DNA of 9,776 nucleotides from CAXRGH01 sp964230195 (GTDB lineage: Bacteria > Pseudomonadota > Gammaproteobacteria > Enterobacterales > Alteromonadaceae). Below the pieces are notes generated by a model. That model was not told the origin of the DNA. It worked only from the letters and a program-made list of their open reading frames with translations, and ran no database searches. This document shows positions 1 through 7,856 of this stretch, piece by piece. The stretch's first letter is position 1; each line of letters opens with the position of its first letter. Position numbers and translations under genes: made by a program. The stretch is from assembly GCA_964230195.1 (NCBI GenBank), contig CAXRGH010000063.1:1-9776 (forward strand), read 5' to 3'.

Positions 1-1862
1 AGAGAGCCGTTTTGAATCCCTTTGTCATAGTGGTTTTGCGTAAATAGAATGGCATCATTTAATCTGAGGTTTTGAAAAAACCGCTCACCGTGCAATGCAA
101 ACTCAAGCCTATCTCCATGTGGGTTAACGACTTCTTGAGTGAGTTCATTGATTTCAGCAACAAGTGCTTTGGTTGGAGCCATGACACGACTATTTTCAGG
201 TGACTGCTGATACAAGTCACAACAGACTTGAGCAATGTCGTTCTTTGCCGTCTCGTGGAAGTGAATAGCACCTGTACTTAGCTTATCAGGCACGATCCCT
301 TGATTAATGAGTTTTGAATATTCAGGAATGCCGGTGGAGCCTTCTTGGCGTTTGACGATATCTAGCTTTGTATTGGCAACAACGTTCGAACGCACGACAT
401 CAGCAAGCACTTTGCCACATCCAATAGGTGGTAACTGGTCTGGGTCGCCCGTAAAGATGATGCGTACCGATGGGTGGATATGGTTAATCAGGCGATACAT
501 GGTTGGCAAGTCAATCATGCTGGCTTCGTCAATTACCAGAAGGTGCTGTTGTTGGACTAAGGATGGCTCTATAGGATCTTCACGCAATAACTTAGCGATA
601 GTTGAGGTGATAAAACCAATGGATTCATGCAAGCGCATAGCCGCTCTACCACTGAGCGCTACAGCATGTATCTCGAACCCCATTGAATGATAGGCGCGAA
701 GTGCGGTTCTTAGTACCGTCGTCTTGCCCGTTCCCGCACCTCCGGTAATTGAACTTAATGCGTTATCAAGACAGGTGACCACTGCCTCAATCTGCTTTTT
801 GGTTAGCTCATATGGTAATTCACCAACAGCTTCAAGGTAGGCTGCATTCGCGGATTCATCATAAAGGTCATTTTGACAAGCTAAGGTCGTCAGCCGCTTG
901 GCAACGACGTTTTCCATCAACAACTGTGCCGTTGGGTGGTAGGTGCCAGTATCAGGGTTTAGGATGTATTGCGCTTTGTCGTGGCCTGCTTTGAACGCTT
1001 CGGTGACCAGTTCCTTATCTTTGAGTAATTTGGTTAGGTAGGGACGCAAAGTGGCCTGTGTTGTATAGGTATGGCCTTTCTCAATCTCTTTGCGAATAGC
1101 TGTTTCAAGTGCTGCACTGAGTCTGCGATAGTCACAATTTGTGACCTCAAGTTTTAATTGTATCGAATTCGAGTTAATTAAGTTATCAACATCCGAGAAC
1201 GACATGCCAAAACCAATTAGTAGATACGGGTTTTGCTTAATGGCTTCAATGGAAGATTCCCCGTGATGTTTTAGCAAGCGCTGCTGCACGCTGGCTGGTA
1301 TTTTGAGTTGGGTCATCCAATTGCAATAGGTCAGATTTTTATATTTGGCATAACCGTGAAATAGCGCATCGATAGAATCTTCACTCAGAACGCTTCCAAG
1401 CCGCTCTCTTGACTCTGGCGTGTCTTTTCCAACCGTTGAATGGAAGTCCTTGCCTAGCAGCTCCCAGAGTGCTCTTGCTTTGCTTTCGCCAATGCCTTTG
1501 AAGTCACTTTCTCTGGCAATAAAGCGAATCAGTTGCTCGCCTGTTTCTGGCAAGCTGCATTCGATGTGATCTGGCGATTCATAGGTATGCTGCTGCATCA
1601 TGAAATCACCCGTTTCTACTTCTTCTACTAAACGAGCGCCTTTTACAGACCAGTGTTGACCGACAGTGGGTTGAACGGGGATGGAATCAGGGTTTACTTT
1701 GATGGTGACGTAATACTTGCCACTGTTGGTTTTGTACGAGTTTTTTGCAAGCGGTACACCGCTAAATATCACCATATTGGTCGAGCTATAGGGAATGCTG
1801 GTGACGCGCATTTGGTCTTGATGTTGACGTAAGTGCAAATTTTGCACATTGGTCTTATTCAT
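1..1862 (-). CDS. RecD2-like superfamily 1 DNA helicase, 3' end beyond the window
   Basis: An open frame of 620 codons starts at the ATG at 1862-1860 and continues without a stop to base 1. Visible in order: an N-terminal OB-like region (about residues 28-80); helix-hairpin-helix-like segments (FKGIGESKARALWELLG near 121-137 and GFGMSFSDVDNLI near 217-229); Walker A GGAGTGKT (374-381); a motif Ia-like LSGRAA (403-408); Walker B LLVIDEASMID (441-451); motif III GDPDQLPPIG (472-481); the KRQ segment near 504-506; and NDAILFTQNHYDKGIQNGS (602-620), the usual start of the SH3-like part of RecD2. These features mark a 5'-3' ATP-dependent helicase of the RecD2/TraA type rather than RecD of RecBCD. 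RecD2 proteins are usually about 720-830 aa, so roughly the last 100-200 residues, with motifs V and VI, are missing here. The start codon overlaps the TGA of the 146-aa gene (ATGA), so translation is probably coupled and the helicase belongs to the recombinase operon. Its role in the element is unknown; processing of recombination or replication intermediates is inference. Confidence 0.93.
   Translation of the reverse strand, partial: MNKTNVQNLHLRQHQDQMRVTSIPYSSTNMVIFSGVPLAKNSYKTNSGKYYVTIKVNPDSIPVQPTVGQHWSVKGARLVEEVETGDFMMQQHTYESPDHIECSLPETGEQLIRFIARESDFKGIGESKARALWELLGKDFHSTVGKDTPESRERLGSVLSEDSIDALFHGYAKYKNLTYCNWMTQLKIPASVQQRLLKHHGESSIEAIKQNPYLLIGFGMSFSDVDNLINSNSIQLKLEVTNCDYRRLSAALETAIRKEIEKGHTYTTQATLRPYLTKLLKDKELVTEAFKAGHDKAQYILNPDTGTYHPTAQLLMENVVAKRLTTLACQNDLYDESANAAYLEAVGELPYELTKKQIEAVVTCLDNALSSITGGAGTGKTTVLRTALRAYHSMGFEIHAVALSGRAAMRLHESIGFITSTIAKLLREDPIEPSLVQQQHLLVIDEASMIDLPTMYRLINHIHPSVRIIFTGDPDQLPPIGCGKVLADVVRSNVVANTKLDIVKRQEGSTGIPEYSKLINQGIVPDKLSTGAIHFHETAKNDIAQVCCDLYQQSPENSRVMAPTKALVAEINELTQEVVNPHGDRLEFALHGERFFQNLRLNDAILFTQNHYDKGIQNGS
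1833..1847. repeat. 15-bp palindrome inside the helicase gene start
   Basis: GTGCAAA and TTTGCAC form perfect 7-bp arms around a single base. The site covers codons 6-10 of the helicase, 14-28 bases after its start codon. A one-base centre cannot form an RNA hairpin loop, so if functional it would be a dimeric protein-binding site. It may simply be codon coincidence. Confidence 0.4.
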
Positions 1863-2299
1863 CGTGGCATGAGTCCCATTTCTGATAGGGTTTCATTCAG
1901 TTCGCCAAATCGTTCTAGTTTACCTTCCAACTCTTTAACCTTGGCCTTTAGCTCAATGTTTTCAGCCTCTAGCGCTGATACTCGTTTAGAATCGAGCAAC
2001 TTACGATTTGCCGTGTTGTCGTATTGTTTTGGTTTGTCGGCATTGCTCTTGGCAGATTCGGTCAGTGGTGGAAGCACACCTTTATCACGCAAGCTATCTT
2101 CTAACACCTTGAGCGCCTTTCTAAGTGCAGGATTTTGATTAAGGGCAGACTTACCACACCCCACACCTTTTGCTATTTCAGAACGGTTTAGCTGCCCCCT
2201 GAAGATAATTTGCTTAAAGCTTTCTTCCGTCTGGGTAGCTCGCCACACTTCAAAGGCTTCAAGGTTCTGCTGCGCCTTTTGTTGCCCGTTTTTACTCAT
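1859..2299 (-). CDS. Small HTH plus coiled-coil protein (TnpC/DUF6262-like in layout), 146 aa
   Basis: The protein has an N-terminal helical region (residues 1-35), a probable helix-turn-helix (LNRSEIAKGVGCGKSALNQN, 37-56, then PALRKAL), a polar linker (about 75-100), and a C-terminal coiled coil (about 103-138) rich in Leu, Glu and Lys. HTH followed by a coiled coil is the layout of TnpC/DUF6262-type accessory proteins encoded beside tyrosine recombinases of Tn554-like elements, where 'AGVS..WLY..P.LR'-type motifs are typical; that comparison is by eye. It starts 2 bp after the stop of the 169-aa gene, with a weak GGTG ribosome-binding sequence, and its TGA overlaps the ATG of the helicase. 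The likely role is DNA binding that assists or regulates recombination, which is inference. It could equally be a transcriptional regulator of the operon. No catalytic motif is visible. Confidence 0.85.
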   Translation of the reverse strand: MSKNGQQKAQQNLEAFEVWRATQTEESFKQIIFRGQLNRSEIAKGVGCGKSALNQNPALRKALKVLEDSLRDKGVLPPLTESAKSNADKPKQYDNTANRKLLDSKRVSALEAENIELKAKVKELEGKLERFGELNETLSEMGLMPR

Positions 2300-2301
2300 A
2301 T

Positions 2302-2811
2302 TTACACCAATTTCAGTTTGTGCTTTACATCTAACGGTAGACGCTGCAATGTCAACTCCAACACTTCATCTGTCGTGGTTTTTGATATGAGCTTATCCCT
2401 CACCTTCAATTCCCTGACCTTGCGTATCAATTCATCTTTTGTCTTACCTTTCTCACCCGAATAACGACTAGCCAGCTTGCTCTCTTTACTTTTGAGCAGC
2501 ATGTCATTTTTCTCCGCCAACTCCTTTTGTAGTGCGCTGGCATAATTGACAGAGTGGAAAATGGCCTGCATCTTCACGCCTGCTATTCTTGCGACCTCTG
2601 ACTTTGAAATCTCATACGTGGACTTCTTAATAAAGTCTGTTTTTTTGCTATGTTGACGAATATATCTGAGCTTTTGTTGATAGAGGTTTTGGATGGCCTC
2701 ATACGCTGCGCCAGAACTGTTTGCATCAGACACCCAATTCGGTAGTACTGGTTGCTCTGTTGGCGCTTCCAGCGCGTCCTCATCGAGAAATTCATCAAAA
2801 TAATCACTCAT
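2302..2811 (-). CDS. Small HTH plus coiled-coil accessory protein of the recombinase operon, 169 aa
   Basis: An acidic N-terminus (residues 1-20) is followed by a helical segment (33-55), a probable helix-turn-helix (YEISKSEVARIAGVKMQAIF, 66-85), and a Lys/Glu-rich coiled coil (about 92-145). The HTH resembles that of the next gene product (SEVARIAGV against SEIAKGVGC, each followed by ...ALQKEL or ...ALRKAL), so the two may be distant paralogues. In position it matches the fourth core gene of SE elements, remembered as srap (SE-associated recombination auxiliary protein). That assignment rests on gene order, not on recognised sequence. The ATG overlaps the intB stop codon (ATGA), with AGGA 8 bases upstream, giving coupled translation. 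It probably binds DNA at the element ends or tunes recombination. A regulator is the alternative. Confidence 0.85.
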   Translation of the reverse strand: MSDYFDEFLDEDALEAPTEQPVLPNWVSDANSSGAAYEAIQNLYQQKLRYIRQHSKKTDFIKKSTYEISKSEVARIAGVKMQAIFHSVNYASALQKELAEKNDMLLKSKESKLASRYSGEKGKTKDELIRKVRELKVRDKLISKTTTDEVLELTLQRLPLDVKHKLKLV

Positions 2812-5585
2812 GCTGCTTGTCCTCGCTGTGCGTCTGCCATCAATAGCGTTTCTTTTAGATGTGTAATGAACTTATCGTATTTCGGATTATTGCTGTTATG
2901 GCGTAGCTCTTCGACACGTTTTAATGCCAATGTTACCGTGTGATAGTGAGGCTCTTTGATGAACCAGGGGAGTTCAGGGTTGCGACACGCTGCCACATCC
3001 TGTTTGGTGTAGATAACAATCCCATTGAAGTTACCCGCTGCGATGTCGGCATTTAAACACCCCAAACATAATCGCGGCTGTGCATTTTGACGCTGCGGCT
3101 CACCATTGACACTGCATTTGGCGTTTTGCTGCGTTCCGTCCCGAAGCATACAGGTTACCCACGGGTTTGATTTCAACGCTAAAACCCGTTTCACAGTGGC
3201 TTGCGCCAGCTTTTCTTTCCGCTCTTCATCCGAATAAACGTGTGTTATCCCTACTGCTTTAGACAAGAATCGGTCAACACCGCCAGCATACTCTCGATGC
3301 TCATCTTCAATACTGTCCATGTGCATTCTGACGACTGAATTGATGACATGACGGGTCGCGATTTGTTGAATAACGCGGTACTCCTTATCACGCAAATACG
3401 CCATGAAAAAACGCTCATCAAGGTGTTTAAAATGCGCCCTGATAAACCGTCCGACATCGCCTCGATAACGGCGAAGCACCGCTTCTGCAAAGATATGTCG
3501 AAATGCATGGGCTGTGGCATAGACTGCCTCGCCTAAAAACTCACCTCGAACAAATCGCACGCCTGCCATATCTAGCTCCACCTCACCACTTTGAAGCTTG
3601 GTTTTGGTTTCCTCGCTCAAGTGTGTGTCAAACACTGCCGTGATATCGCTAGGCGCAGCCCCTCCAAGATACTCTCTCAATCGAGTACCAAAGTTTTTGT
3701 GAGTGTTTGACTCTTGGGCCAACAGCACCCTCGGCAGTGCCTCATTAAGCGCTTTTTTCATCTTTATCAGCGCTCGCATAGGCGCTTCGTCGAATCGGTA
3801 ATTCGATTCAAGCGTTTGCAGCGATGTTTTTTCGACTTTGGTCAGCGACGACTTTCTTTTCAGGTGCTGCCATACCTCAATATCTTTAAATATCGAATAA
3901 TGGTTCACAAAATCCCCCCAGCAAGTGGGCATGGCTTCTCTAATATTTCCTGTGGGATCTTCTTTTTGTTTTGCCGTTATCGCTTGAACTATCGCAGGGT
4001 CAGTCCTATCCGCTAGATTCAGATGCGCTAGTTGCGTGGCTAATATGTAACAACCGAGCGTAATTTCTCGTGGTATCGGAGTATTACCACTGGTTTTTGG
4101 TACTTTCCAGCGCACATGGAATCGCCAAGGCGTATACTGGTTATCCAGCGGGTCAGGGTTAATCTCAATATCGATATTCGACAGGCTAAACCCATATTCA
4201 CTGGCTCGCCATCCTGTTAGCCCAACAAATGCGGTAACCCCCGCATCCTCAATCATGGACGACATTAGGTTAAAATATTCCATGCCGTTTAACGGGTGCT
4301 CATCAAATGGCGTAGGCAGTGAGCCTGACAGTGATTTTAGGAACATCCTCCTGCCTTGGGTATCAGCAGGTATTTTCGTTTTCTGCTCGGATAGGATGCT
4401 AGCGGTTATCGATTCAAACTCAGGCAGTGTTACCGATAAGACTGCATCTTCATCAGGTAAGGCTGTTTTGCAAAGTGTCGCTTGATATTCTTCCCAAATC
4501 GCCTGCTTGGATTTGCCATGCTCACCGAACACATCAACAAATAATAGTGCCCGAATAAACTCCTGCGCATCATAGCGCTCAGGCAAATGACACTTTGCGG
4601 CAATACGGTTGATGGTTTCGAGCTTAAATGTATTGACGGTTTGCTCCGCCTTCACGTATGCCTCAGCAAACTGATGGTGCACAAACGACTCGATCGCGAC
4701 CGCTTTTTGCTCAGCAAGTTTATTGTCAAAATACTCGCGAATCGATTCTATAGAATGTCCTGAGAGTACTTTGCCCAAAATTGTATTCGTTGATTTCTTG
4801 TGAAGCTTCAAATTTTTATCGTGTTGCTGCGCGTCAAATAACGCCTTTTGGGTATGCCGGATAGCGCTGATATACGCGCAACGCTTCTCAAAAAGATGTA
4901 GGCAATGGTCGATGTAATGCTTACCGACATCCAACCCTAAATAGTTAAAACTCCCGCCTTTTTTATATTCAAGCCGCGTCATATCCATGATAGATATACA
5001 CGCCTCATTCAGTGCAGAGAGCTTTTTCTTTTCGGAGATATTTCCAACAACGCCTGTCGCGCCATAACGATTCAGTAGCTGTTTGAGTTTTTTAAGTGTT
5101 AGCGGCTCGAATCTGTTTGAGTAAGCTGGCGCAGCAATGCGTTTTTTTACCCCATCCTTGGTGACGTTCTGCGTAAGGCATAGACCATAAAACCCTTCCA
5201 AACCCAGAGTATCAAGCTGGTCTAGTTGCTCAGCGTGCAGGTAATGAAAAAGCAGTGCGAGCTTGTCGATAATTTGAAAATAAGCGTTGTGATGCATCTT
5301 CACACCAGATGCCACCTCAAGCCATATTAGTTTGGCAAACTCAACGAGATTCAATGGGATATGCTGCCCATCAAACCTGACCGTAACTGTCTCTGCAAAC
5401 TGCACAAGCGCTTGTTCGAATAACGTAAAATCAATGGTGATAGTCTGACTAGGATGCTGAAATCGCCAGATGTTGTCAGTAAGTGTTGCCTTATCCATTG
5501 GAGATAACTGCGCGAGCTTATCCTGCATCAGTCTCGATAGAGAGGTATTGACTAATAATTGCGGGGCATGGGGGGCAATAGGCAT
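2808..5585 (-). CDS. intB: Large tyrosine recombinase with cysteine-rich C-terminus (IntB-like), 925 aa
   Basis: This very large site-specific recombinase has its catalytic domain in the second half. Box I is LTGWRASE with Arg460; a candidate beta-hairpin lysine lies in WKVPKTSGN (Lys494 or Lys497); box II is HAFRH (His693, Arg696, His697); then KHLDERFFMAYL gives His721 and the likely nucleophile Tyr730. The usual GH before the tyrosine reads KH. The first ~430 residues are helical, far longer than the normal core-binding domain, and about 190 residues separate the two boxes, where simple integrases have about 80-110. Past the catalytic core, Cys812, Cys824, Cys840 and Cys843 (CLGC) look like a zinc-binding module. 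The start has a good AGGAAA site that overlaps the tfp stop. The symbol is assigned by architecture and gene order with SE elements, where IntA and IntB act together. Strand-exchange activity is expected from the intact catalytic set but is not shown. Confidence 0.88.
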   Translation of the reverse strand: MPIAPHAPQLLVNTSLSRLMQDKLAQLSPMDKATLTDNIWRFQHPSQTITIDFTLFEQALVQFAETVTVRFDGQHIPLNLVEFAKLIWLEVASGVKMHHNAYFQIIDKLALLFHYLHAEQLDQLDTLGLEGFYGLCLTQNVTKDGVKKRIAAPAYSNRFEPLTLKKLKQLLNRYGATGVVGNISEKKKLSALNEACISIMDMTRLEYKKGGSFNYLGLDVGKHYIDHCLHLFEKRCAYISAIRHTQKALFDAQQHDKNLKLHKKSTNTILGKVLSGHSIESIREYFDNKLAEQKAVAIESFVHHQFAEAYVKAEQTVNTFKLETINRIAAKCHLPERYDAQEFIRALLFVDVFGEHGKSKQAIWEEYQATLCKTALPDEDAVLSVTLPEFESITASILSEQKTKIPADTQGRRMFLKSLSGSLPTPFDEHPLNGMEYFNLMSSMIEDAGVTAFVGLTGWRASEYGFSLSNIDIEINPDPLDNQYTPWRFHVRWKVPKTSGNTPIPREITLGCYILATQLAHLNLADRTDPAIVQAITAKQKEDPTGNIREAMPTCWGDFVNHYSIFKDIEVWQHLKRKSSLTKVEKTSLQTLESNYRFDEAPMRALIKMKKALNEALPRVLLAQESNTHKNFGTRLREYLGGAAPSDITAVFDTHLSEETKTKLQSGEVELDMAGVRFVRGEFLGEAVYATAHAFRHIFAEAVLRRYRGDVGRFIRAHFKHLDERFFMAYLRDKEYRVIQQIATRHVINSVVRMHMDSIEDEHREYAGGVDRFLSKAVGITHVYSDEERKEKLAQATVKRVLALKSNPWVTCMLRDGTQQNAKCSVNGEPQRQNAQPRLCLGCLNADIAAGNFNGIVIYTKQDVAACRNPELPWFIKEPHYHTVTLALKRVEELRHNSNNPKYDKFITHLKETLLMADAQRGQAA

Positions 5586-5590
5586 ATCAG

Positions 5591-5596
5591 TTTCCT
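5591..5596 (-). promoter_or_regulatory. Ribosome-binding site of intB
   Basis: AGGAAA lies 5 bases before the intB ATG and shares its first two bases with the TAG stop codon of the upstream 753-aa gene. This supports the chosen intB start and suggests re-initiation by ribosomes finishing tfp. Confidence 0.65.
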
Positions 5597-7856
5597 ATGA
5601 AAGCTGGGCAGTAAAGTGCGGTGGTAGTTGAGAACGGTACTTGGCGTACATGGTTTTGCCTTTTTCGAGACTCGTTTTCGAGAAGCGTTTATTATCAAAA
5701 AGACTCTCGACCCATTCAGCGGTCGGTAATGCGGTAAAGAACAAAAACTCCGGCGCACAGTCTCTTAACAAGGCGTGCTTTTCCTTAAGTTGCGCCAAAA
5801 AGTGCTCAAATTTCAGCACCGTTTCTGGGCTATCCTGAACGTATATCGTATCAGGCAAATCGCCCTGGATTTCTGCACCTGTAGTGGTCAGCCCTAATGT
5901 GTCTACGCGACCACTGGTTTGCTTAGTCACCACTTTAAGGCACGCCAAAACGTCATCGGCTCGGGTCTTAATATGCTCAACTGCTTTGGTAAACTCGCTT
6001 TCAAAAAACTGCTTATCACTCCCACTTGCAGTAAAAACATTGACGTACAAATCCCGCATCACTGCTCGGGTGACTCGCCCACAATTGTTTTGCCACTCTT
6101 GGTTCATCTCCACCAGATAACACTCTCGCTCCGTATCATTGGTGTGACTTCGTGGATTAATGAGGCTTGTCGGGTCAAAGGTATCCGAACCTGCATATAC
6201 CGCACTGGTTTTGATATGCACAAAGCCAAAGAAAAATACAGGTAAAGCCGTTTCGCAGGGTGTTGGGGCTTTTTGGGTAGCTTTATAACTTACCTTATTA
6301 CACAGCATGATATAAATCGCCTCGGGAAACACAGGGGCAACCCGTTGGATCTGGTGTCTCTCTTTAAGCGTCTGCCACAGCGCGGTCTCTTTAAAGGCCA
6401 TAAATAATAACCCAGTCAGATTAACGGGGGTGCAATCATTAGGTTTAATTACTGGTGTTAGCGGTTCATCCTGAACTGTCAGGGCAGTCACATCCTGAAT
6501 ATAGCGAAGCACCGATTTACCGATGTCATCTTTGGTTTTTAAGGTCTCAACTTGGTGAGTGTTGTATTTGGCACGGCCTTTGAAATAATCACTCTCGATA
6601 TGAGTGATAGCGCCACTAACACGTCTAACAAATTTAAAATCTCGCAAGGTAAGCTTAGAGATATCACTTGCTTGCACCGTCTGGTACGCCATCAGGTAAC
6701 TAAATAGCAACGACTCAGCCTTTGATACAGGCATTACAGCATTATCACAAGAAGATTGAGCAGATAACGCAAGTTGCCTTAAAAAACTAACATCAAACAG
6801 TCCAACATTTTGCTTTGAGGTAAAAAACCCACTGGTCACTTTTGTAGATGTCGCAGTTATCGGTTGGTTTGCCAGCAGCTTGTCGAATATATCCTGTCGG
6901 AATATCGGTTTCGCCTCGACAAAGACCACCAATTCCAGCGCAGTTCTCAAATGAGGGATATCCCCCATCAGCGGAAAAAGCTTTTCTCGAAGACGATTGA
7001 CTATTCCTGCTTTCGCAGCGCTGATGCGGTAAGAATTTTGCGCCCCCTCTGGTACGGCAATCTCTGCTAAAGCTGGAATATCATCTGGCGCAACACCTGC
7101 CAAGCGAAACCCCTCAATGAGCGCATCTTTGCAGCCTTGAAAATACAACAAAGCCGTTTCGATGGTAATACGAAAGGAGTTCATCAAGGCTTTTGGGGAG
7201 CCTAATCGCGAATATAACTCGTGACCAATACCAATATCATTCCGGCGCAACCACGTATGCTGTGAAAACCACTGATTGAGGTTAACTGCATCCGATTCGT
7301 CGCGCGGTGCGACAGGGGTAGTTAAAAGGGAGTTTAGATATTCGCGGTCGTAATCAGTGAGAGTGTCAGTAAACGCTGTAAAACTAAGCCCGTCTTCTAT
7401 CATTAATTTGATTTTTTCAAGCCCCGTGTTTTGGGTTTTTACGCCGCCTTCACTGACGCGCCACGCCTCAAAATCTTTCAGCCAAGTAGCACGGTTTTCA
7501 TCTGTCAGCTCGATGGTATCCAGATAGCGCCAGACATGATTACAGAATTTCAGTTCTGTTTTTCTGCTTACTTTAAACTCATCCGTCATGAGATAGCGAT
7601 AGGCGGCAGCGTTGAATACCCCAAACATTAACTGATGTATGCGGCAGTGCTCTGACGTTAAGGAGATAGAGAACGCGGCACCGCGGTCTGTTTTAGGGAT
7701 ATGTAACACCGTAGCGTGAGGGTTATAAGGAAGCGGTGTGACATCAAGACTTGCTTGAAGTTCCTTCGCTATTAGCGCCTGCTCATCTAATAACGCTTGT
7801 TGCAATTGCTTGTCAGAGAGTGCTTTTTCAGGAGGCGTATCGATAGTATCAGGCAT
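5595..7856 (-). CDS. tfp: Tyrosine-recombinase-fold protein lacking catalytic residues (Tfp-like), 753 aa
   Basis: No enzyme motif is intact, but the second half has the rhythm of a tyrosine recombinase. LLFSYLMAYQTVQASDISKLTLRDF (383-407) aligns by eye with a box I segment; where the catalytic Arg should be, there is Gln395. ESDYFKGRAKYNT (421-433) resembles the beta-hairpin with its lysine. No HxxR box is visible; RVTR at 594-597 is the nearest match and has Arg in place of His. No clear GH...Y tail was found. Residues 1-40 look disordered or helical, and 60-340 are mostly helical. It sits between two apparently active recombinases, with an 8-bp overlap with intA and a 9-bp gap to intB, and has GGGAG 6 bases before its ATG. 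This matches the non-catalytic 'tyrosine recombinase fold protein' of SE elements. A structural subunit of the recombination complex is the likely role, by inference; the symbol is by order and architecture. Confidence 0.82.
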   Translation of the reverse strand: MPDTIDTPPEKALSDKQLQQALLDEQALIAKELQASLDVTPLPYNPHATVLHIPKTDRGAAFSISLTSEHCRIHQLMFGVFNAAAYRYLMTDEFKVSRKTELKFCNHVWRYLDTIELTDENRATWLKDFEAWRVSEGGVKTQNTGLEKIKLMIEDGLSFTAFTDTLTDYDREYLNSLLTTPVAPRDESDAVNLNQWFSQHTWLRRNDIGIGHELYSRLGSPKALMNSFRITIETALLYFQGCKDALIEGFRLAGVAPDDIPALAEIAVPEGAQNSYRISAAKAGIVNRLREKLFPLMGDIPHLRTALELVVFVEAKPIFRQDIFDKLLANQPITATSTKVTSGFFTSKQNVGLFDVSFLRQLALSAQSSCDNAVMPVSKAESLLFSYLMAYQTVQASDISKLTLRDFKFVRRVSGAITHIESDYFKGRAKYNTHQVETLKTKDDIGKSVLRYIQDVTALTVQDEPLTPVIKPNDCTPVNLTGLLFMAFKETALWQTLKERHQIQRVAPVFPEAIYIMLCNKVSYKATQKAPTPCETALPVFFFGFVHIKTSAVYAGSDTFDPTSLINPRSHTNDTERECYLVEMNQEWQNNCGRVTRAVMRDLYVNVFTASGSDKQFFESEFTKAVEHIKTRADDVLACLKVVTKQTSGRVDTLGLTTTGAEIQGDLPDTIYVQDSPETVLKFEHFLAQLKEKHALLRDCAPEFLFFTALPTAEWVESLFDNKRFSKTSLEKGKTMYAKYRSQLPPHFTAQLS

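Noticed and set aside
307..690. 127-codon plus-strand open frame
   Set aside because: It lies wholly opposite the Walker A/B region of the helicase, whose motifs prove the minus-strand reading; it is an antisense shadow.
1..1862. Helicase as the relaxase-helicase TraI/TraA of a conjugative element
   Set aside because: The N-terminus shows an OB-like and helix-hairpin-helix region as in RecD2, with no relaxase HUH or tyrosine motif, and no conjugation genes are nearby.
1833..2138. 101-codon plus-strand open frame
   Set aside because: Antisense to the coiled-coil part of the 146-aa protein and the helicase start; serine/leucine-rich composition is typical of a shadow of coiled-coil codons.
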